Source: Arthrobacter antioxidans | GTDB taxonomy: Bacteria > Actinomycetota > Actinomycetes > Actinomycetales > Micrococcaceae | Assembly: GCF_023100725.1 (NCBI RefSeq) | Contig: NZ_CP095501.1 | Location: 1,550,001-1,614,000, forward strand | Direction: 5' to 3' | Length of the DNA stretch: 64,000 bases | Shown: in pieces, positions 33,973 to 42,347 of the stretch | Position numbering within the stretch: the stretch's first letter is position 1 | How the letters are laid out: the number at the start of each line of letters is the position of its first letter | Notes under the pieces: model-generated | The model's database searches: none | The model's input: the letters and a program-made list of their open reading frames with translations, nothing else | Told to the model about the DNA's origin: nothing | Made by a program: the position numbers and the translations under genes

Positions 33973-35571
33973 TCAGAAACCCTGCTGGATGGCCGCCGCC
34001 ACCGCTCCGACGTCGTCGTTCGCCGTGAATACCCCGTCGATGTCGTCCGCGAACCCCTGGTTCAGGATGATCGTGAACGCGACGTTCCGGCCGCTCTCGG
34101 TCTCCATGACACCTCCGAGCGTCTTGGTGCCCAGCCGGAGGCGCCCGTTGAACGAGTCGCCGCCGGCCAGGGTCCCCGTCTTGGCGAACACCTTTCCCGC
34201 GGCGGGACTGTCGGCCTGCACGGTCGACAGTGAGCCGTCCACGCCCAGGATCGGGAGGGTATCCCGCCAGCGCTCGGCATCCGCGCGGTCCGCCATGATG
34301 GTCTGGATCTGCACGGCGTTCTCGGCCGTGATGTAGTTGCCGTCCAGGCCCGAGCCGTCGATCAGGGACGCTCCGGTGATGTCGAGCCCGGCGTCCTTCC
34401 AGATCCGCCCGGCCTCGCTCACACCGGTGCTGCAGTCGTCCTCGCCGGTCTCCACGGCCAGGAGACAGACGAAGGTCTGGGCGCCGCGGTTGTAGCTGAT
34501 CTTCATGACGTAGGTCGCCTCCTCCTCCAGCGGCAGCGACTCGAGCTCGGCAACGGACGGGAGCGCGTCGATACCGGCCTGCGGTGCGAGAGCCGCCGTG
34601 GAGTTCACGGCAATCGGGTCGACGCCCACCGACACGCCGGCGCGCCCGAGCGCCTCGATGAACGCCGTGCGGGCGAACGTCGCAGGATCCTCCAGCGCGA
34701 GCACCTTCAACTGCGGGTCGCTGTCGGCGGCGATCGTCCCGCTGATCACGATCTCCCCACCTCCTGCCGACGTCGGATTCGTCACCGCGGCCTGCTCGCC
34801 GGCAGCGACGGTCGTGATGTCGCTCACCACGCGCCACGGTTCGACGGCGGGAGTCAGCTCGACCGTCGCCGGTTCTCCGACCTCTCCCGGCGTGATCTGG
34901 AGGTCGAGGATGTTCTGGTTGATGATGATCGGGGTGATCGGCTCTCCGGCCAGCTCGCCGGCGAAGAGTCGGTCGTCGACGACGACGTCCCCGCTGACCG
35001 CGTCGATCCCGGACACCTTGACCTGCGCGGCGAGATCGTCCAATCCCGTCAGCGGGTCCTCCGGCGTGAGCGTGGCCCCGGGCAGCGGATTGGCATCGTT
35101 GTGGTCCAGATTCGTGAAGTCGACCGTGCCGTCGGGCTTCGTGCGCCCGCCCATCGTGAGGTCTCCCTTGCCGACGAGGACGAGATCACCCTGGAGCACC
35201 CCGCCGACGACCTCACCGACCCGTTTCACCGGGGTGGTGAGCGTGTGATCCGGTCCCCAGGTCAGCCACGCCGCGCCCACGCTGTAGGTCTTCACGAACG
35301 AGCCCGGCTCGGCCATCTTGTCCCCGTCGAGGTCGATCAGCACCTCACCCGTATCGATGTCGGTGGCGGTGATCTGCCAGCGGCCGTTCGCGTACTGCGG
35401 CTGATTCATGACCTCCAGCGCGGCATCCGGTACCTGCGACATGGGTCGCGCGTCGCCGGCGGGGGCAGGCGCGGCGGGGTCGGCGTCGGGCGTGCACGCC
35501 GTCGCCACACTCGCCGCGACGAGCATCAGCGCAGCCGCCACTGCTGTCCTTCTACGATGGCGTCGGATCAT
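33973..35571 (-). CDS. dacB: D-alanyl-D-alanine carboxypeptidase/endopeptidase (PBP4 type), lipoprotein
   Basis: This is a class C penicillin-binding protein that trims peptidoglycan. The 532-residue protein has a lipoprotein-like signal ending at Cys26 (SVATAC). The catalytic motif SxxK is at Ser91/Lys94 (PGSFVK), SxN appears as SYN in KISYNRG, and KTG appears in FAKTGTLAGG. The insertion domain between SxxK and SxN is typical of PBP4 (AQVKVSGIDAVSGDVVVDD), and LIDGSGLD is the family sequence before KTG. The start overlaps the stop of the serine hydrolase upstream (ATGA), so both cell-wall enzymes should be translated together. Confidence 0.93.
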   Translation of the reverse strand: MIRRHRRRTAVAAALMLVAASVATACTPDADPAAPAPAGDARPMSQVPDAALEVMNQPQYANGRWQITATDIDTGEVLIDLDGDKMAEPGSFVKTYSVGAAWLTWGPDHTLTTPVKRVGEVVGGVLQGDLVLVGKGDLTMGGRTKPDGTVDFTNLDHNDANPLPGATLTPEDPLTGLDDLAAQVKVSGIDAVSGDVVVDDRLFAGELAGEPITPIIINQNILDLQITPGEVGEPATVELTPAVEPWRVVSDITTVAAGEQAAVTNPTSAGGGEIVISGTIAADSDPQLKVLALEDPATFARTAFIEALGRAGVSVGVDPIAVNSTAALAPQAGIDALPSVAELESLPLEEEATYVMKISYNRGAQTFVCLLAVETGEDDCSTGVSEAGRIWKDAGLDITGASLIDGSGLDGNYITAENAVQIQTIMADRADAERWRDTLPILGVDGSLSTVQADSPAAGKVFAKTGTLAGGDSFNGRLRLGTKTLGGVMETESGRNVAFTIILNQGFADDIDGVFTANDDVGAVAAAIQQGF

Positions 35572-36782
35572 GGCGTTGCTCCACTCTCGATGACCGCCGC
35601 GAGGCGACGGAAGAGCTGGTCGGCGGGATGGGCGCCGGATTCCTCGTTGGACAGGTTCATGAAGACCACGATGGACGCACCGGTGTCCGGCTGGTGGAAG
35701 AGGGCGGCGGTGAAGCCGAAGCCCTCACCGTTGTGACCCCACCAGCCCCCGGTCTCGCCGACGCCGAGCGCATAGAGATCGTAGGGCGGGCCGGCGTCCA
35801 GAGGCGCTCCCACGAGGCGCTCCGCCTGGGTCGACGTCTCGAGCAGGGCGCCGGTGGCGAGCGTCTCCGCCCAGGCGCGCCCGTCGTCGAGGGTCGAGAC
35901 CATCGATCCTGCCGGACCGAAGACGGACATGTTGGGTGCCTGCGGCTCGGGCCCGCCGGCGCCGGGGGCATAGCCCACCGGGTGGGCGGTGTCCCACGTC
36001 GATGCGTCGACGATGTAGTCCGTGTCGGCCTGGTCGAGCGGCTCGAGGATGAGGTCCTCCAGCACGGCATCGAACGGCTGTCCGGTCGCCTGCTCGACGA
36101 CGGCGCCGAGCAGGTTGGTGTTCGCGTTGGTGTAGACCTTCCCGGCGCCCGGTGCGAACTGGGCGGGCTTGCCGAGCATGAATCCGTTGAGGTCCTCGAG
36201 GGTGAAGATCCGCTCCGGATCCTCGGAGAACGCATCGACGAAGTCCTCGTTGGTGTAGTCCGCATTGCCGCTGGTCATGCCGGCGAGCTGACGCAGGGTG
36301 ATCCGGTCACCATCGGTCACACCCTCGACGTACTCGCCGATGGTGTCGTCGAGAGAGATCACGCCCTCGTCGACGAGCTGCAGGACGAGCGTCACGGTGT
36401 AGGACTTGGTGATGCTGCGTAACGGCCACTGCATCGCGGGGTCCACGGCGATGCCCTTCTCGGGATCGGCGCTGCCGGACACCGTGGTCCACGTGCCTTC
36501 GTCGGGAATCCAGACGCCCACGGCGGCGCCGGGCACCCCGTATTCGGCCATCGTCCGCTCGACGGTCTCCTGGAGGTCGGCGCGCACTCCACTCGGCAGT
36601 TCTCCTTCCGGCGCGACCGGGCGTTCCGTCCCCGTAGAGGACGCTGTGGAGGAAGAATCGGGTGTGGCTGCTGGCGATGCCCCGACGCATCCGGTGAGCA
36701 GGATCGCCGCAGTGAGGCTGGTGGCCACACTGGCGCCGGACGCCCGTGCATGACGACCCGACAGTGCGAAGGTTCTCGTCAC
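35568..36782 (-). CDS. Serine hydrolase / class C beta-lactamase-like protein, lipoprotein
   Basis: The 404-residue protein has a signal peptide with lipobox LLTGC (Cys32). The beta-lactamase-family catalytic sites follow: SxxK as SITK at residues 123-126, YxN as YTN (KVYTNANTNLLG), and HxG as GHNG near the C-terminus. These sites belong to the DD-peptidase/esterase EstB-like group; beta-lactamase activity is possible but not implied. It is the first gene of a two-gene operon with dacB. It should be anchored outside the membrane and act on cell-wall peptides. Confidence 0.88.
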   Translation of the reverse strand: MTRTFALSGRHARASGASVATSLTAAILLTGCVGASPAATPDSSSTASSTGTERPVAPEGELPSGVRADLQETVERTMAEYGVPGAAVGVWIPDEGTWTTVSGSADPEKGIAVDPAMQWPLRSITKSYTVTLVLQLVDEGVISLDDTIGEYVEGVTDGDRITLRQLAGMTSGNADYTNEDFVDAFSEDPERIFTLEDLNGFMLGKPAQFAPGAGKVYTNANTNLLGAVVEQATGQPFDAVLEDLILEPLDQADTDYIVDASTWDTAHPVGYAPGAGGPEPQAPNMSVFGPAGSMVSTLDDGRAWAETLATGALLETSTQAERLVGAPLDAGPPYDLYALGVGETGGWWGHNGEGFGFTAALFHQPDTGASIVVFMNLSNEESGAHPADQLFRRLAAVIESGATP

Positions 36783-36951
36783 GAGCAGCTCCCTAGGAGG
36801 TCACCACCGCGGAACTGTCCAGAAGCGCGAGAGGATCGCGGCGCGGTGTGATCGGTTCACAAGCAATCCCCGCAACCTAGTCCTCTCCCTGCGGGGCCAC
36901 CAGTGACCAAAGTCCATGGTTCGTGGCGCCCCGGGGTCGACGGCCCCGCGG

Positions 36952-37998
36952 CTAGGGCCAGGTCCGCCAGTGCTTCCAGCGGGACGGTTCGGGCTCCACC
37001 CGGGGCTGCTGCTCCGGTTCGGGTTCCTCGCCCAGCGCCTGGGCGGCCTCCACGAGGTCGTTACTGGTGAGCGTCATGACGTCGTCGCGATCGAGGGTGT
37101 CCAGACTCCGGCCGGCGTCGAGCGACAGCCTCAGCGCCTGGCGGTTGAGCGCCTGCTCGAACAGCGTGCGGGCGAAGCGGGCGTTACCGGAATCCTCGCC
37201 CGCGTGGATGTTGGCGAGGATGCGGCGCAGCATCTGATCGGCCCCGGGCTCCAGGGTGTACTCGTGCTGGGTCAGCATCTGCTGGAAGATCGTCTCGAGC
37301 GCATCCACGGAGTAGTCGGGGAACGTGATCTCCCGCGCGAACCGGGAGCGCAGGCCGGGGTTGGAGAGCAGGAACGACTCCATCAGTCGCGGATAGCCGG
37401 CCACGATCACCACCATGCGGTGGCGGTGGTCCTCCATCCGCTTGAGCAGCACCTCGATGGCCTCGGGACCGAAGTCCATCCGGCCGTCCTCCGGGGTCAA
37501 CGCATAGGCCTCGTCGATGAACAGGACGCCGTCCAGTGCGCGGCGGATCACCCGGTCCGTCTTCATCGCCGTCGCGCCGACGTACTGCCCCACGAGGGCC
37601 GACCGGTCCACTTCCACCAGGTGACCCTTCTGCAGCAGCCCGACCGCGCGGTACATCTCGGCCAGCAGGCGCGCCACGGTGGTCTTGCCGGTGCCGGGAT
37701 TGCCGAGGAACACCAGGTGCTGGGACGTCGCCACCTCGGGCAGGCCGTGCGCCTTGCGGCGGGCCTGGACCTGGAGCAGCGCGACGAGCGCCCGGACCTG
37801 TTCCTTGACGCTTTCCAGCCCGACGAGCGCGTCGAGCTCGGCCTGCACCTCGGCGAGCGGCCGGGCCGGTCCGGGCCGCGCACTGAAGACCTCACCCACG
37901 CGGTCGTCGCCTCGATCCGACCCCGGCAGTTTGATCTGATCGGCCAGGTTTCCGAGCGTCTCGCGCAGCTCGTCGAGGGGGTTGCGGCTGGCGGCCAT
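36952..37998 (-). CDS. CbbX/SpoVK-type AAA ATPase
   Basis: The 348-residue protein is a single AAA module. An N-terminal helical region precedes LDALVGLESVKEQVRALVALLQVQARR, then Walker A GNPGTGKT (residues 99-106), Walker B GVLFIDEAYAL, and sensor region ending in GLRSRFAREITFPDYS (arginine finger). The same layout is found in the RuBisCO activase CbbX and the SpoVK/EccA group. Its client is unknown: there is no RuBisCO or ESX gene nearby. GGAGAC precedes ATG 37998; the longer frame to 38070 is unsupported. It is a single gene, divergent from the SRPBCC gene. Confidence 0.85.
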   Translation of the reverse strand: MAASRNPLDELRETLGNLADQIKLPGSDRGDDRVGEVFSARPGPARPLAEVQAELDALVGLESVKEQVRALVALLQVQARRKAHGLPEVATSQHLVFLGNPGTGKTTVARLLAEMYRAVGLLQKGHLVEVDRSALVGQYVGATAMKTDRVIRRALDGVLFIDEAYALTPEDGRMDFGPEAIEVLLKRMEDHRHRMVVIVAGYPRLMESFLLSNPGLRSRFAREITFPDYSVDALETIFQQMLTQHEYTLEPGADQMLRRILANIHAGEDSGNARFARTLFEQALNRQALRLSLDAGRSLDTLDRDDVMTLTSNDLVEAAQALGEEPEPEQQPRVEPEPSRWKHWRTWP

Positions 37999-38158
37999 GA
38001 ATGTCTCCTGGGGCGATATGGAACGCGGGGACAGGATCCGCGGCAGCCGGACCGCGGTGCCGGGCGGCACGGAAGCCTGAAGGTGCCTCTCAACTGTAGT
38101 ACCGCAGGGAAATCACCGACAGGGCACGGAAATCTCGTGCAAAAAACGTGATCCGCGC

Positions 38159-38164
38159 TATACT
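38159..38164 (+). promoter_or_regulatory. Candidate -10 box upstream of the SRPBCC gene
   Basis: TATACT is a near-consensus -10 hexamer, 73 bp before the ATG at 38238, in an AT-rich patch that also contains AAAAAACGTG. No good -35 is visible at 16-18 bp. Confidence 0.4.
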
Positions 38165-38237
38165 AAGCAGGCTGATGAATTGGCTCAGCCGTAAGTGCAG
38201 TGCCAGCTGAAACTTGTCCCAACCCGAAGGAGACGCC

Positions 38238-39092
38238 ATGAGCACGAAGGTCGAAAAGAGCATTCTCGTCAACGTCCCGGTCAGCATCGTGTACAACCAG
38301 TGGACCCAGTTCGAAGAATTCCCCCACTTCATGGGTGGCGTCAAGTCCGTCACGCAGCTCGACAACCAGCGCCTCAACTGGGTCGTCGAGATCGGTGGGA
38401 TCCGCCGTCAGTGGGATGCGACCATCCTGGAGCAGGTCCCCGACAAGAAGGTGTCCTGGGCTGCGACCGAGGGCGCAACGAATGCCGGCTCGGTCTCCTT
38501 CGATGACGTCGGAGGCGGACAGACCCAGGTGCACCTCGTCCTCGAATACGAGGCCGAAGGCCTCGTCGAGAAGATCGGCGACAAGCTCAACGTCGTGGAG
38601 AACCAGGCCGAGGGAGACCTCAAGCGCTTCAAGGCCTTCATCGAAGACGAGGGCTATGCCACCGGAGCATGGCGTGGGACGGTCGGAAGCGGTGTCCGTA
38701 CCGGCGAGCCCGGCGTCGAGGATGCTGCCGAGTCCCGCGGCGACAGCGGCAAGGCTGGAGTTTCCGGCAAGGTCGCCGCCGGTATCGGCCTCGCCGCTGC
38801 CGCTGCAGCCGTCGGCGTTGCCGCCAGCAAGAAGAAGGACGACGACGACACGACCGTCGTGGAAGAGGACGTCACCCTCACGCCCGTGACCGATGTGGCA
38901 CCCGAGGTGTACACGACCGACGACGCCGTGCTCTCGCGCAGCACCGAGGACGTCCTCCTGCCCGTCGAGGATGTCGACCCGGCATCGGCCGGAACGCAGA
39001 AGGGTACTGCAGCTGATCCGCTGACCGATCCGCTGGCCGACCCGCTGGCCGACCCGCTGAACAAGAACCGCCCCACCGGCGGAGCGCTCTGA
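38238..39092 (+). CDS. SRPBCC (cyclase/COQ10-like) protein with acidic repeat tail
   Basis: The 284-residue protein begins with a SRPBCC domain (residues 1-145): VEKSILVNVPVSIVYNQWTQFEEFPHFMGGVKSV, then WDATILEQVPDKKVSWAATEG and the C-terminal helix NVVENQAEGDLKRFKAFIE. A linker follows, with a hydrophobic segment VSGKVAAGIGLAAAAAAVGVAAS flanked by KKKDDDD. An acidic tail rich in Val, Asp and Thr ends in repeated DPLxDPLADPLADPLNK. The tail and possible membrane helix are unusual for the family. A strong GGAGA precedes ATG 38238, and a hairpin terminator follows. Confidence 0.8.
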   Translation: MSTKVEKSILVNVPVSIVYNQWTQFEEFPHFMGGVKSVTQLDNQRLNWVVEIGGIRRQWDATILEQVPDKKVSWAATEGATNAGSVSFDDVGGGQTQVHLVLEYEAEGLVEKIGDKLNVVENQAEGDLKRFKAFIEDEGYATGAWRGTVGSGVRTGEPGVEDAAESRGDSGKAGVSGKVAAGIGLAAAAAAVGVAASKKKDDDDTTVVEEDVTLTPVTDVAPEVYTTDDAVLSRSTEDVLLPVEDVDPASAGTQKGTAADPLTDPLADPLADPLNKNRPTGGAL

Positions 39093-39128
39093 CCACTGAG
39101 TAATGCACGCCCCGCAGGGGGAAGTGCC

Positions 39129-39171
39129 GCAGGCAGCCACCTACTCCATCAGGAAGTGGGTGGCTGCCTGC
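39129..39171 (+). terminator. Strong hairpin terminator after the SRPBCC gene
   Basis: GCAGGCAGCCACC (39129-39141) and GGTGGCTGCCTGC (39159-39171) form a perfect 13-bp stem with a 17-nt loop, 37 bp after the stop. There is no U tract, as is common for actinobacterial terminators. Confidence 0.65.
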
Positions 39172-39238
39172 ATCAGGGTGGTCGGACGCCAGGACAGTCC
39201 CGGCCAGGAACAATTTGCGAGGGTGAAGGGAACACCGA

Positions 39239-40300
39239 GTGCCATTCGTACTGATTCGCCTGATCCGGGGCCTCGGGAGTTCGCGTGTCTGGGTCCTGCC
39301 GGGAAGCATCATCCTCGTGGTGTTCCTCACCAGCTGGCCCCTCATGGCGTGGGCGGAGCCGTCCAGCAACACCATCACCTCCGTGGCGAACTACTGGTGG
39401 TGGTTCCTGGTCACCGCGGCCACCGTCGGATACGGCGACTTCTTCCCGACCTCGGCCGGCGGTCGCGTGGTCGGGGCCTATGTCATCGTCGGCGGCATCG
39501 TCACCCTGACCACCCTGTTCACACGGGTCGCATCGGCGATCGAGAATGCAAAGGGGCATCGCATGAAAGGCCATCTCAGCTCGGACATGTCGGACCACCT
39601 CGTGATCGTGGGCTACACGCCGGGACGCACGGAACGGCTGATCCGCGAGATCATCGCTGATGACGATCACCCGATCACCCTCTGCGCCTGGGAGGAGACT
39701 CCCGAGAATCCGATGCCCGAGCAACCACATCTCGGGTTCGTCCGCGGAGACCTCGCGGAGGAGAGTGTGCTGCGGCGTGCCGGGGTGCACCAGGCCGCGC
39801 GCCTGCTCATCGACGCCCGCGACGACAACGAGGCACTGGCCGTGACGGTAGCCGTCACGCATGTGAATCCCGAGGCACACACGGTCGTCGCGCTGCGCGA
39901 CATGAGCCGGGCGCATAACTTCTCGTACATCGCCGCCGATGTCCGCTGTGTCCAGTGGCACTCGCCCCGCCTCGCCATCGAAGAGCTGCAGGATCCGGGC
40001 ATCGCGATCGTCTACGCCGACCTCATGAGCCACGGGGGTCGGAACACCTACAGCACACGCCTGCCCGAAGCGCTCCACCAGATGAACTTCGGGCAGGTCC
40101 AGGAAGTCCTGGGCCGACACTTCACCACCACGGTGCTCGCAGTGCAGCACGAGGGGGCCGTCATCAACCCCGGCTGGGACACGCAGCTGCCCGAAGATGC
40201 TGTCGTGTACTACGTAGGAGAGCGCAGGCTCTCCCCAGAGGAGATCGCACGCGCCGTCGCACGACAGCCGTACAAGCAACGCGCCGCCTCCGTCGACTGA
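39239..40300 (+). CDS. Potassium channel protein with RCK/TrkA-N domain
   Basis: The 353-residue protein has an outer helix (about residues 20-38), the K+ selectivity filter TVGYG at residues 62-66 (ATVGYGDFFP) and an inner helix (GAYVIVGGIVTLTTLFTRVA). A cytoplasmic RCK domain starts at about residue 118 (HLVIVGYTPGRTERLIREI, a Rossmann-like nucleotide-binding start; VRGDLAEESVLRRAGVHQAARLLIDARDD). This is the MthK/Kch layout, gated by ligand binding to the RCK ring. GAAGGG precedes the GTG start. DUF808 follows on the same strand. Confidence 0.9.
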   Translation: MPFVLIRLIRGLGSSRVWVLPGSIILVVFLTSWPLMAWAEPSSNTITSVANYWWWFLVTAATVGYGDFFPTSAGGRVVGAYVIVGGIVTLTTLFTRVASAIENAKGHRMKGHLSSDMSDHLVIVGYTPGRTERLIREIIADDDHPITLCAWEETPENPMPEQPHLGFVRGDLAEESVLRRAGVHQAARLLIDARDDNEALAVTVAVTHVNPEAHTVVALRDMSRAHNFSYIAADVRCVQWHSPRLAIEELQDPGIAIVYADLMSHGGRNTYSTRLPEALHQMNFGQVQEVLGRHFTTTVLAVQHEGAVINPGWDTQLPEDAVVYYVGERRLSPEEIARAVARQPYKQRAASVD

Positions 40301-40416
40301 ATTCCGCTGCCCGTCGAGGGCCGCCCGCGCGCCTATACTCTGAGGATGCCGATGACACATCTCGCCCGGGGCCTCCATGTCCGACCGTCCGCCGTCGAGC
40401 GGGCCAGGGCCGCCCT

Positions 40417-41433
40417 GTGAGCGGCGGTCTCGTAGCCCTGCTCGACGACGTCGCAGCGATCGCCCGCATCGCGGCCGCGTCGGTCGACGACGTCGCAGCA
40501 GGAGCCGCCAAGGCGGGGGCCAAGGCAGCCGGTGTGGTCATCGACGACGCCGCGGTCACCCCTCAGTACGTCTCCGGGGCCGACCCGTCCCGTGAGCTGC
40601 CGATGATCAAGCGCATCTTCTGGGGCTCGCTCCGCAACAAGCTGCTCATCATCCTGCCGGCACTGCTGCTCATCAGTGCCTTCATCCCCGCGGTCATCCC
40701 GTTCATCCTCATGCTGGGCGGCACCTACCTGTGCTACGAGGGCGCCGAGAAGGTCTGGCACAAGATCCGCGGCCACGCGGCCGAGAAGGCACCGGCCACC
40801 ACACGCGGACCCGAGGCGGAGGCGAAGGTCACCAAGGGCGCCATCACCACCGACTTCATCCTCTCCTGCGAGATCATGGTCATCTCCATGAACGAGGTGT
40901 CCAGCGAGTCCATCTGGGCCCGGGCGATGATCCTCGTCGTCGTCGCGCTCGCGATCACGGTCCTCGTGTACGGGGCCGTCGCGCTCATCGTGAAGATGGA
41001 CGACATCGGCCTGCACCTGACCACCAAGGACTCCGCCGGTGCCAAGCGCTTCGGCGAGGCGCTCGTCAAGGGGATGCCCGCCGTCCTGGCCGGCATCACC
41101 TTCATCGGGACGATCGCCATGCTGTGGGTGGGTGGCCACATCATGCTGCAGGGGGCCTACGATCTCGGCTGGCACCTACCGTACGACCTCGTCCACGTCC
41201 TGGAGTCCCCGTTCGTCGGCATCCCTCTCGTGGGCGGCTTCCTCGCCTGGCTCGTGAACACCCTGTGCTCGGCCATCCTCGGACTCGCATGGGGGCTCAT
41301 CGTCATGGCCATCGTGCACCCGCTGCTGAGGGCGCTGCCGTTCGGCAAGAAGGGCGAGCACGAGGAGGGCGACATCCGCGCCGCCGTCGCCGGCTACCGG
41401 TCGGACAAGCGAAGCGCGGACCACGCCTCCTGA
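40417..41433 (+). CDS. DUF808 (YedI-like) multi-pass membrane protein
   Basis: The 338-residue protein matches the DUF808 family well: it starts SGGLVALLDDVAAIARIAAASVDDVAAGAAKAGAKAAGVVIDDAAVTPQYV. Several hydrophobic helices follow (LLIILPALLLISAFIPAVIPFILML, MILVVVALAITVLVYGAVALI and others), with GGTYLCYEGAEKVWHK and ITTDFILSCEIMVISMNEV between. The function is unknown; the family is widespread in bacteria. The frame is open far upstream inside the channel gene, but GTG 40417 begins the conserved sequence. A strong hairpin follows. Confidence 0.88.
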   Translation: MSGGLVALLDDVAAIARIAAASVDDVAAGAAKAGAKAAGVVIDDAAVTPQYVSGADPSRELPMIKRIFWGSLRNKLLIILPALLLISAFIPAVIPFILMLGGTYLCYEGAEKVWHKIRGHAAEKAPATTRGPEAEAKVTKGAITTDFILSCEIMVISMNEVSSESIWARAMILVVVALAITVLVYGAVALIVKMDDIGLHLTTKDSAGAKRFGEALVKGMPAVLAGITFIGTIAMLWVGGHIMLQGAYDLGWHLPYDLVHVLESPFVGIPLVGGFLAWLVNTLCSAILGLAWGLIVMAIVHPLLRALPFGKKGEHEEGDIRAAVAGYRSDKRSADHAS

Positions 41434-41464
41434 CCCGGCAGCACCCGAACAGCCCGGTACCCTC

Positions 41465-41498
41465 CGGCCCTCCGAACGCGACCGCGTTTGGAGGGCCG
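41465..41498 (+). terminator. Strong hairpin terminator after DUF808 gene
   Basis: CGGCCCTCC (41465-41473) pairs with GGAGGGCCG (41490-41498), extended inward by AACGC/GCGTT with single mismatched bases. It closes the K+ channel/DUF808 unit. Confidence 0.7.
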
Positions 41499-41577
41499 CT
41501 TCCGTTGACCGGACACAGCACGTCCGGGACAAGCGCCTCCTGCGAGCCCTAGAATTTGCTGTCAGTGCATGCTAATG

Positions 41578-41590
41578 TGCAGTTACTGCA
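41578..41590 (+). promoter_or_regulatory. Short palindrome upstream of the ABC exporter operon
   Basis: TGCAGT, T, ACTGCA is a perfect 6-bp inverted repeat 62 bp before the ABC start. The TetR regulator encoded at the end of this operon is a possible binder. No -10/-35 pair could be placed with confidence. Confidence 0.35.
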
Positions 41591-41613
41591 AAATGTAGCG
41601 ACAGGAGCCCGCC

Positions 41614-41643
41614 ATGTCCGTCCACGAAGGCCGCATCCCGTGA
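41614..41643 (+). CDS. Possible nine-residue leader peptide, stop overlapping the ABC start
   Basis: AGGAG at 41603-41607 is well placed before ATG 41614, which opens a 9-codon ORF (MSVHEGRIP). It ends in TGA at 41641-41643, overlapping the GTG of the ABC gene (GTGA). The ABC gene itself has no better ribosome binding site, so its translation could depend on reading this leader. It is too short for any homology call. Confidence 0.4.
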   Translation: MSVHEGRIP

Positions 41644-42347
41644 CCGCCCCACCCGTCATCGATGCCCGGAACATCCACAAGAGCTACGGGAAGGGGGCCG
41701 GCCGCTTCGACGCCCTCCGCGACGTGACCCTCCAGATCGGGCAGGGCGAATGCGTGGCGATCGTGGGCAAGAGCGGGTCGGGCAAGTCCACGCTCATGCA
41801 CATCATCGCCATGCTCGACACCCCCGACGCCGGCAGCCTCACCTACGCGGGACAGGACGCCCTCGCACTGTCCGCGAAGAGCGTCAGCGCCCTGCGCAAT
41901 AAGGAGTTCGGCTTCGTCTTCCAGCAGTTCTTCCTCACCCCGGGCACCTCCGTCCTGGACAACGTGACCCTGCCGCTGAAGATCGCGGGGGAGCCGTCCA
42001 AGAGCCGCAGGGCGCGAGGGCTCGCGGTCCTCCGCCAGTTCGAACTGGAGGACAAGGCCGCCGGCCGGGCCACGGACCTGTCCGGCGGCCAGAAGCAGCG
42101 CGTGGTCATCAGCCGTGCCCTGGTCAACGAGCCCAGCGTCATCTTCGCCGACGAGCCGACCGGCAACCTCGACACCGTCACCGGGGCGATCGTGCAGGAC
42201 GCGCTCTTCGCGCTCAACCGCGACCTCGGCATCACCCTGGTGATCGTGACGCACGACGAGGAGCTCGCCGCCCGCTGCGACCGCCAGGTCTTCCTCCGCG
42301 ACGGCGTGCTGGTGACGCCCGCCCGCGACCGGGGAGCAGCGGCGTGA
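41640..42347 (+). CDS. ABC transporter ATP-binding protein (MacB/LolD type)
   Basis: The 235-residue ATPase energises the FtsX-type permease encoded next. Walker A is GKSGSGKST, the Q-loop VFQQFF, the signature LSGGQKQR, Walker B VIFADEPTGNLD and the H-loop VTHDEE; all are intact. The length and TGNLD sequence are typical of the MacB/LolD/FtsE group. GTG 41640 is preferred over the longer frame from 41556. Its stop overlaps the permease GTG (GTGA). The substrate is unknown; a TetR regulator in the operon suggests an exporter of a toxic compound. Confidence 0.9.
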   Translation: MTAPPVIDARNIHKSYGKGAGRFDALRDVTLQIGQGECVAIVGKSGSGKSTLMHIIAMLDTPDAGSLTYAGQDALALSAKSVSALRNKEFGFVFQQFFLTPGTSVLDNVTLPLKIAGEPSKSRRARGLAVLRQFELEDKAAGRATDLSGGQKQRVVISRALVNEPSVIFADEPTGNLDTVTGAIVQDALFALNRDLGITLVIVTHDEELAARCDRQVFLRDGVLVTPARDRGAAA

